Positions 5,669 through 5,697 of a DNA stretch of 5,697 nt are shown here, piece by piece. The stretch covers positions 1-5,697 of the forward strand of contig JALGZU010000225.1 of the NCBI GenBank assembly GCA_025774735.1, given 5' to 3'. This DNA comes from a candidate division LCP-89 bacterium. Lineage in GTDB: Bacteria > Electryoneota > B3-LCP. A model generated the notes under the pieces. That model saw only the letters and a list, made by a program, of their open reading frames with translations, had not been told where the DNA came from and did not search any database. The number at the start of each line of letters is the position of its first letter. Position 1 is the first letter of the stretch. Both the position numbers and the translations under genes were made by a program.

Positions 5669-5697
5669 GTAAAATTAATCCATCGGCATAATTTTAC
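5669..5697. repeat. Perfect 9-bp AT-rich inverted repeat at the window edge
   Basis: GTAAAATTA (5669-5677) and TAATTTTAC (5689-5697) are exact reverse complements separated by 11 bases. The right arm ends on the last base of the window, and whether the symmetry continues beyond is unknown. The AT-rich composition contrasts with the genes to the left. It could be an operator for a downstream gene, a weak bidirectional hairpin or the end of another element. Nothing in the window decides between these. Confidence 0.6.

Noticed and set aside
5630..5675. TTGACA followed downstream by TAAAAT as a possible promoter.
   Set aside because: The two boxes are 34 bases apart, and nothing resembling a -10 box lies at 16-18 bases from TTGACA.
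5617..5697. Intrinsic terminator for the operon.
   Set aside because: The only strong stem is AT-rich with no following T-run in the window; termination may lie further right.

Overview
This window is a piece of a surface-polysaccharide gene cluster, very probably from a Gram-negative bacterium. The evidence is an initiating polyprenyl-phosphate sugar phosphotransferase, three glycosyltransferases of different families and a heptosyltransferase-type (GT9) gene, which normally belongs to lipopolysaccharide core or related envelope glycan synthesis. Base composition looks moderately GC-rich in the genes (estimated by eye), with an AT-richer tail at the right end. I cannot name the genus or species from this sequence.

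Layout: all genes are on the + strand and tightly packed, as in one operon. (1) 1-1029, a family-4 glycosyltransferase (GT4) whose N-terminus lies outside the window. (2) 1040-1732, a small GT2 of the dolichyl-phosphate-mannose-synthase-like type. (3) 1778-2995, a second GT4 with the N-terminal domain seen in rhamnosyltransferase-like proteins (DUF1972 type). (4) 2988-4538, a full-length membrane sugar-1-phosphate transferase of the WbaP/WcaJ type, starting at TTG inside the end of gene 3. (5) 4541-5616, a GT9 gene of the ADP-heptose:LPS heptosyltransferase type, split into two frames. (6) 5617-5697, a short non-coding AT-rich tail ending in a perfect inverted repeat that runs to the window edge.

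Working model (inference): the protein of gene 4 loads the first sugar phosphate onto undecaprenyl phosphate at the inner membrane. The GT4 and GT2 enzymes then extend the lipid-linked repeat unit or prepare activated sugars. The GT9 product would add a heptose or similar sugar. No polymerase, flippase, export gene or sugar-nucleotide pathway gene is in the window, so the polymer type (O-antigen, capsule or exopolysaccharide) cannot be decided here.

The most notable observation is the cause of the break in the GT9 gene. A perfect 32-bp direct tandem duplication (5145-5176 and 5177-5208) shifts the frame and creates a stop. Removing one copy on paper restores one uninterrupted 347-residue GT9 protein with all expected motifs. 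The identical copies indicate a recent event, a reversible on/off switch or an assembly artefact. I found no RNA genes, CRISPR array, insertion sequence or wholly unfamiliar gene system.
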